7,655 nucleotides of DNA from Lachnospiraceae bacterium (GTDB lineage: Bacteria; Bacillota; Clostridia; Lachnospirales; Lachnospiraceae): the NCBI GenBank assembly GCA_017959525.1, contig JAGDAL010000217.1, positions 1-7,655 on the forward strand, given 5' to 3'. The notes under the pieces are model-generated. The model had not been told where the DNA came from. It did no database searches and was given only the letters and a program-made list of their open reading frames with translations. The translations under genes were made by a program, and so were the position numbers. The first letter of the stretch is position 1. Each line of letters opens with the position of its first letter. Shown here piece by piece: positions 6,398 to 7,655 of the stretch.

Positions 6398-6448
6398 GTT
6401 CTATAGTACCAACCGATTGTGAAGATTCTGTGTACACTTTCTTAAAAT

Positions 6449-6483
6449 AATCTTAAGATTCTATAAATCTATCTTTAGAATCT
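6449..6483. repeat. Overlapping palindromes at the 3' end of the GH43 gene
   Basis: AATCTTAAGATT (6449-6460) is a perfect 12-bp palindrome just past the stop codon of the glycosidase gene. A second inverted repeat, AGATTCTA (6456-6463) with TAGAATCT (6476-6483), overlaps it and covers the stop codon. These AT-rich dyads could fold in the mRNA, in mutually exclusive ways. They lack a terminator T-run on the minus strand. Confidence 0.35.
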
Positions 6484-7655
6484 CTCCCTCCGTGATTCCA
6501 TTCTCATTGAAACAATCCACACGCACATAAGTAGAAGCGTGCTTTATCAACGCTCCGATGTGGCAATGCCCTTCATAGGTCAGATAACTGTGATACAGTT
6601 TGTCCGGTGCGTATCCCCAGAGCACGTTGTAGCCTACGGCATCCCCAGATGACATGGCTACATCAAAATCCATCTCTCCTGCTGCCGTAACGGTGGCCGT
6701 CGCCTGCTGTGGCAGCTGTCCCTTGCCAAGTCCAAAGACTCTCAGTCCGCTGACATTGGCCTGCTGTCCGAATGGAAGGGTGATTTCCGATAATCGCAAA
6801 TACCGGATGGTCTTCCCCGCTTCGATCGGTAAAAAGTCATGGCAAAAATCGGTATCCGCATTCCGCCGGTCCCAGAGAATCTCGTAATTACTTCCATCAC
6901 AGGAGGCTTCCAGTAAAAAGCGGGTCACCTGCTGCGCTTCGATAATACAGCGCTCTTTTCCTTCCGGAATGGTTTGTAACTCCTCCGGTAATTCTATGTC
7001 CACATCGGCAAAATTTACCTGGATTCCATGAACATCGTATGCATCGCCTAAGTCCAATACCAGCTGTGGTGCATCATCTTCCTTCGCTGCCCGCCAGCAG
7101 GTGCGTACATCTTCGTCCACTGCGTAACCGGCCGGATGGTCTGTTTCTTCCGAAGAGACGGTTACGCTTTTTCCGTAACTTAATATCATCCACTCCGGCT
7201 TCGCCCAAGGATCAAACGCATTCCCCGTCATCCGGCGTGGCCAATCCCCGTATCGCTGGTTACAGAACAACTCTCCGTCTGCATCCACACCGGCCGGCCA
7301 CAAGCCAACACGGCGCTCAAACATGTGATTTACACTAATACGCATGGTTGAGGTATGCCAGAGATTCTCTGCTGCATCCCGAAGGGTGGAATCATGGCCG
7401 GCCCCCGGCAGGAAGCTACCCGGATGCAGGGAATAAGGATTGTTCTTCGCCGGCACAAAGGGTCCAAGGGGATGGTCTCCTACATAGACGCCGTCACAAT
7501 AGGTGTTAAACTCCGTACCCGGCGCTGCATACTGCAGATAGTAACGTCCCTCAAACTTATCCATCCAGGCGCCTTCAATATAAGGCATGGAACTAAAAGT
7601 AGCTTCTCCGCGACTACCGTTATCCTCGCCTACCCGCTCAAATCCTTTTTCCGAA
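6461..7655 (-). CDS. GH43-like glycosidase with discoidin-type domain, 5' end outside window
   Basis: This is the C-terminal 397 residues of a glycoside hydrolase family 43-like enzyme, which cleaves arabinose, xylose or galactose linkages in plant-type glycans. The frame is open to the right edge, and the methionine at 7588 has no ribosome site, so the start is outside. Numbering from that methionine, MPYIEGAWMDKFEGRYYLQY holds the likely general acid E5, and PGAGHDS contains the conserved propeller histidine H65. The catalytic base and the pKa-modulating aspartate should lie upstream, out of view. Residues about 133-287 resemble an F5/8-type C (discoidin, CBM32-like) domain, with SVTVSSEETDHPAGYAVDED and a terminal LRVFGLGKG. 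About 291-375 looks like a fibronectin-III-type beta domain. Secretion cannot be judged without the N-terminus. Confidence 0.85.
   Translation of the reverse strand, partial: SEKGFERVGEDNGSRGEATFSSMPYIEGAWMDKFEGRYYLQYAAPGTEFNTYCDGVYVGDHPLGPFVPAKNNPYSLHPGSFLPGAGHDSTLRDAAENLWHTSTMRISVNHMFERRVGLWPAGVDADGELFCNQRYGDWPRRMTGNAFDPWAKPEWMILSYGKSVTVSSEETDHPAGYAVDEDVRTCWRAAKEDDAPQLVLDLGDAYDVHGIQVNFADVDIELPEELQTIPEGKERCIIEAQQVTRFLLEASCDGSNYEILWDRRNADTDFCHDFLPIEAGKTIRYLRLSEITLPFGQQANVSGLRVFGLGKGQLPQQATATVTAAGEMDFDVAMSSGDAVGYNVLWGYAPDKLYHSYLTYEGHCHIGALIKHASTYVRVDCFNENGITEGEILKIDL

Noticed and set aside
6240..6437. Minus-strand 65-residue frame across the HAD 3' end and convergent gap
   Set aside because: It runs antisense into the HAD gene, shows no family features and covers the hairpin cluster; no ribosome site supports it.
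7586..7588. ATG as the start of the GH43-like gene
   Set aside because: No ribosome site precedes it, it falls inside the conserved catalytic-acid block, and 22 further in-frame codons run to the right edge.

Overview
The window looks like a chromosomal stretch of a low-to-mid GC Firmicute, most likely a gut-type Clostridia (Lachnospiraceae-like). This rests on the strong AGGAGG-type ribosome sites, the intrinsic terminators with short U-tracts, and the gene families present. No rRNA, tRNA, CRISPR array, transposase or phage gene is visible.

Layout, left to right. (1) A plus-strand DUF815-type AAA+ ATPase enters from the left edge (2-1072) and lacks its N-terminus. (2) A minus-strand ATPase with a DUF4143-type C-terminus (1176-2471) is more AT-rich than its neighbours. 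It has its own terminator and a near-consensus sigma-A promoter flanked by two copies of an 18-bp motif. (3) The gap at 2472-2777 holds that control region plus a 153-bp nested hairpin. The outer part is the terminator of the next gene. The inner part looks like a 67-bp insertion with an 8-bp direct repeat on each side. (4) A minus-strand CPBP-family membrane protease (2778-3737) and an M32 carboxypeptidase (3832-5340) follow, separated by a hairpin whose U-tract runs straight into the Shine-Dalgarno sequence of the CPBP gene. (5) A 133-bp divergent promoter region leads to a plus-strand Cof-type HAD phosphatase (5474-6301), whose extended -10 box lies inside a perfect inverted repeat. (6) A convergent gap (6302-6460) rich in inverted repeats separates it from a minus-strand GH43-like glycosidase with a discoidin-type carbohydrate-binding domain (6461-7655), cut off by the right edge.

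The genes do not form one pathway. The M32 peptidase, HAD phosphatase and GH43 enzyme are general peptide, phosphate and glycan metabolism genes, and the DUF4143 ATPase looks like a separately acquired accessory gene. I see no multi-gene novel system. The most interesting signals are non-coding: the paired motif around the DUF4143 promoter, and the hairpin nested inside a terminator.
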